The notes beneath the pieces were generated by a model. That model did no database searches and was not told the DNA's origin. It was given only the letters and a program-made list of their open reading frames with translations. A stretch of 48,182 nt of DNA from an uncultured Ignavibacterium sp. (lineage in GTDB: Bacteria > Bacteroidota > Ignavibacteria > Ignavibacteriales > Ignavibacteriaceae): assembly GCA_937934185.1 (NCBI GenBank), contig CALHAB010000115.1, positions 1 through 48,182 on the forward strand. The letters run 5' to 3'. This document shows positions 48,120 through 48,182 of this stretch, piece by piece (positions within the stretch are counted from its first letter, which is position 1; each line of letters opens with the position of its first letter). The position numbers were made by a program, and so were the translations under genes.

Positions 48120-48182
48120 TCACTTTTTAAGAAATGGAAGATTTTCTTTAAGAAGATTTTTAATCTTTGTGAATGGAATTTC
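48120..48182 (-). CDS. Possible C-terminal end of another gene, 5' part outside the window
   Basis: In the minus strand, an open frame enters from the window edge and ends at TGA (48122-48120). It encodes EIPFTKIKNLLKENLPFLKK, which has a protein-like composition with no rare pattern. It ends 10 nt before the GNAT start codon, the spacing of an operon. With only 20 codons visible it could be chance. Confidence 0.35.
   Translation of the reverse strand, partial: EIPFTKIKNLLKENLPFLKK

Noticed and set aside
1-48182. CRISPR arrays, insertion sequences, prophage or defence genes
   Set aside because: No evenly spaced direct repeats, transposase, integrase or phage-type proteins were seen; the window is chromosomal housekeeping DNA.

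Overview
The window is AT-rich DNA from the Bacteroidota/Chlorobiota group, most likely an Ignavibacteria-like bacterium. This placement is an inference. It rests on a short primary sigma factor of Bacteroidota type (284 aa, no region 1.1), on promoters of the TTTG / TAnnTTTG type, on a mixed set of zinc-binding and zinc-free ribosomal proteins, and on a B12-dependent ribonucleotide reductase. Unlike many Bacteroidota, the genes here carry clear Shine-Dalgarno (SD) sequences, and several core genes start with TTG or GTG.

Layout. Positions 1-2000 hold the 3' part of a YifB/ComM-type Mg-chelatase-like ATPase (+) and a convergent lipoprotein of unknown function (-), with a shared hairpin terminator between them. 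A promoter at 2234-2265 starts a plus-strand block of about 31 kb. It runs tRNA-Tyr, tRNA-Gly, tRNA-Thr, rpmG, tRNA-Trp, secE, nusG, rplK, rplA, rplJ, rplL, rpoB, rpoC, rpsL, rpsG, fusA, tuf, and then the complete S10, spc and alpha operons (rpsJ to rplQ). The block carries a second good promoter before rpsL, and attenuator-like hairpins in the rplL-rpoB and tuf-rpsJ gaps. A tRNA-Gln gene sits inside the spc operon between rplR and rpsE. A strong terminator at 33206-33239 ends the block. Together these genes supply the core RNA polymerase, the elongation factors, IF-1, the SecYE translocon, methionine aminopeptidase and about half of the ribosomal proteins.

Positions 33248-39261 (+) carry the ribosome-assembly GTPase EngB, a membrane-anchored GAF-GAF protein with a degenerate GGDEF domain, phosphopentomutase, a small unknown protein followed by a PIN-like protein (and possibly a 46-codon membrane ORF), the primary sigma factor, and an NlpC/P60 lipoprotein. 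A bidirectional terminator separates these from the minus-strand class II ribonucleotide reductase gene nrdJ. After a 305-bp AT-rich divergent spacer comes a plus-strand operon with an ABC ATPase, an ABC-2 permease and a LolA-like protein. It is followed by a 76-bp inverted-repeat element that no gene explains. The window ends on the minus strand with fabF, a DUF2141-like protein, a GNAT acetyltransferase, and probably the last codons of another gene.

This is mostly ordinary housekeeping DNA, and I see no phage, insertion sequence, CRISPR array or defence island. The points most worth a second look are the 76-bp element at 45681-45756, the small-protein/PIN pair before the sigma gene, the tRNA-Gln inside the ribosomal operon, the shared 20-nt-spacer promoter architecture, and the lineage-style extensions on L5 and L17.
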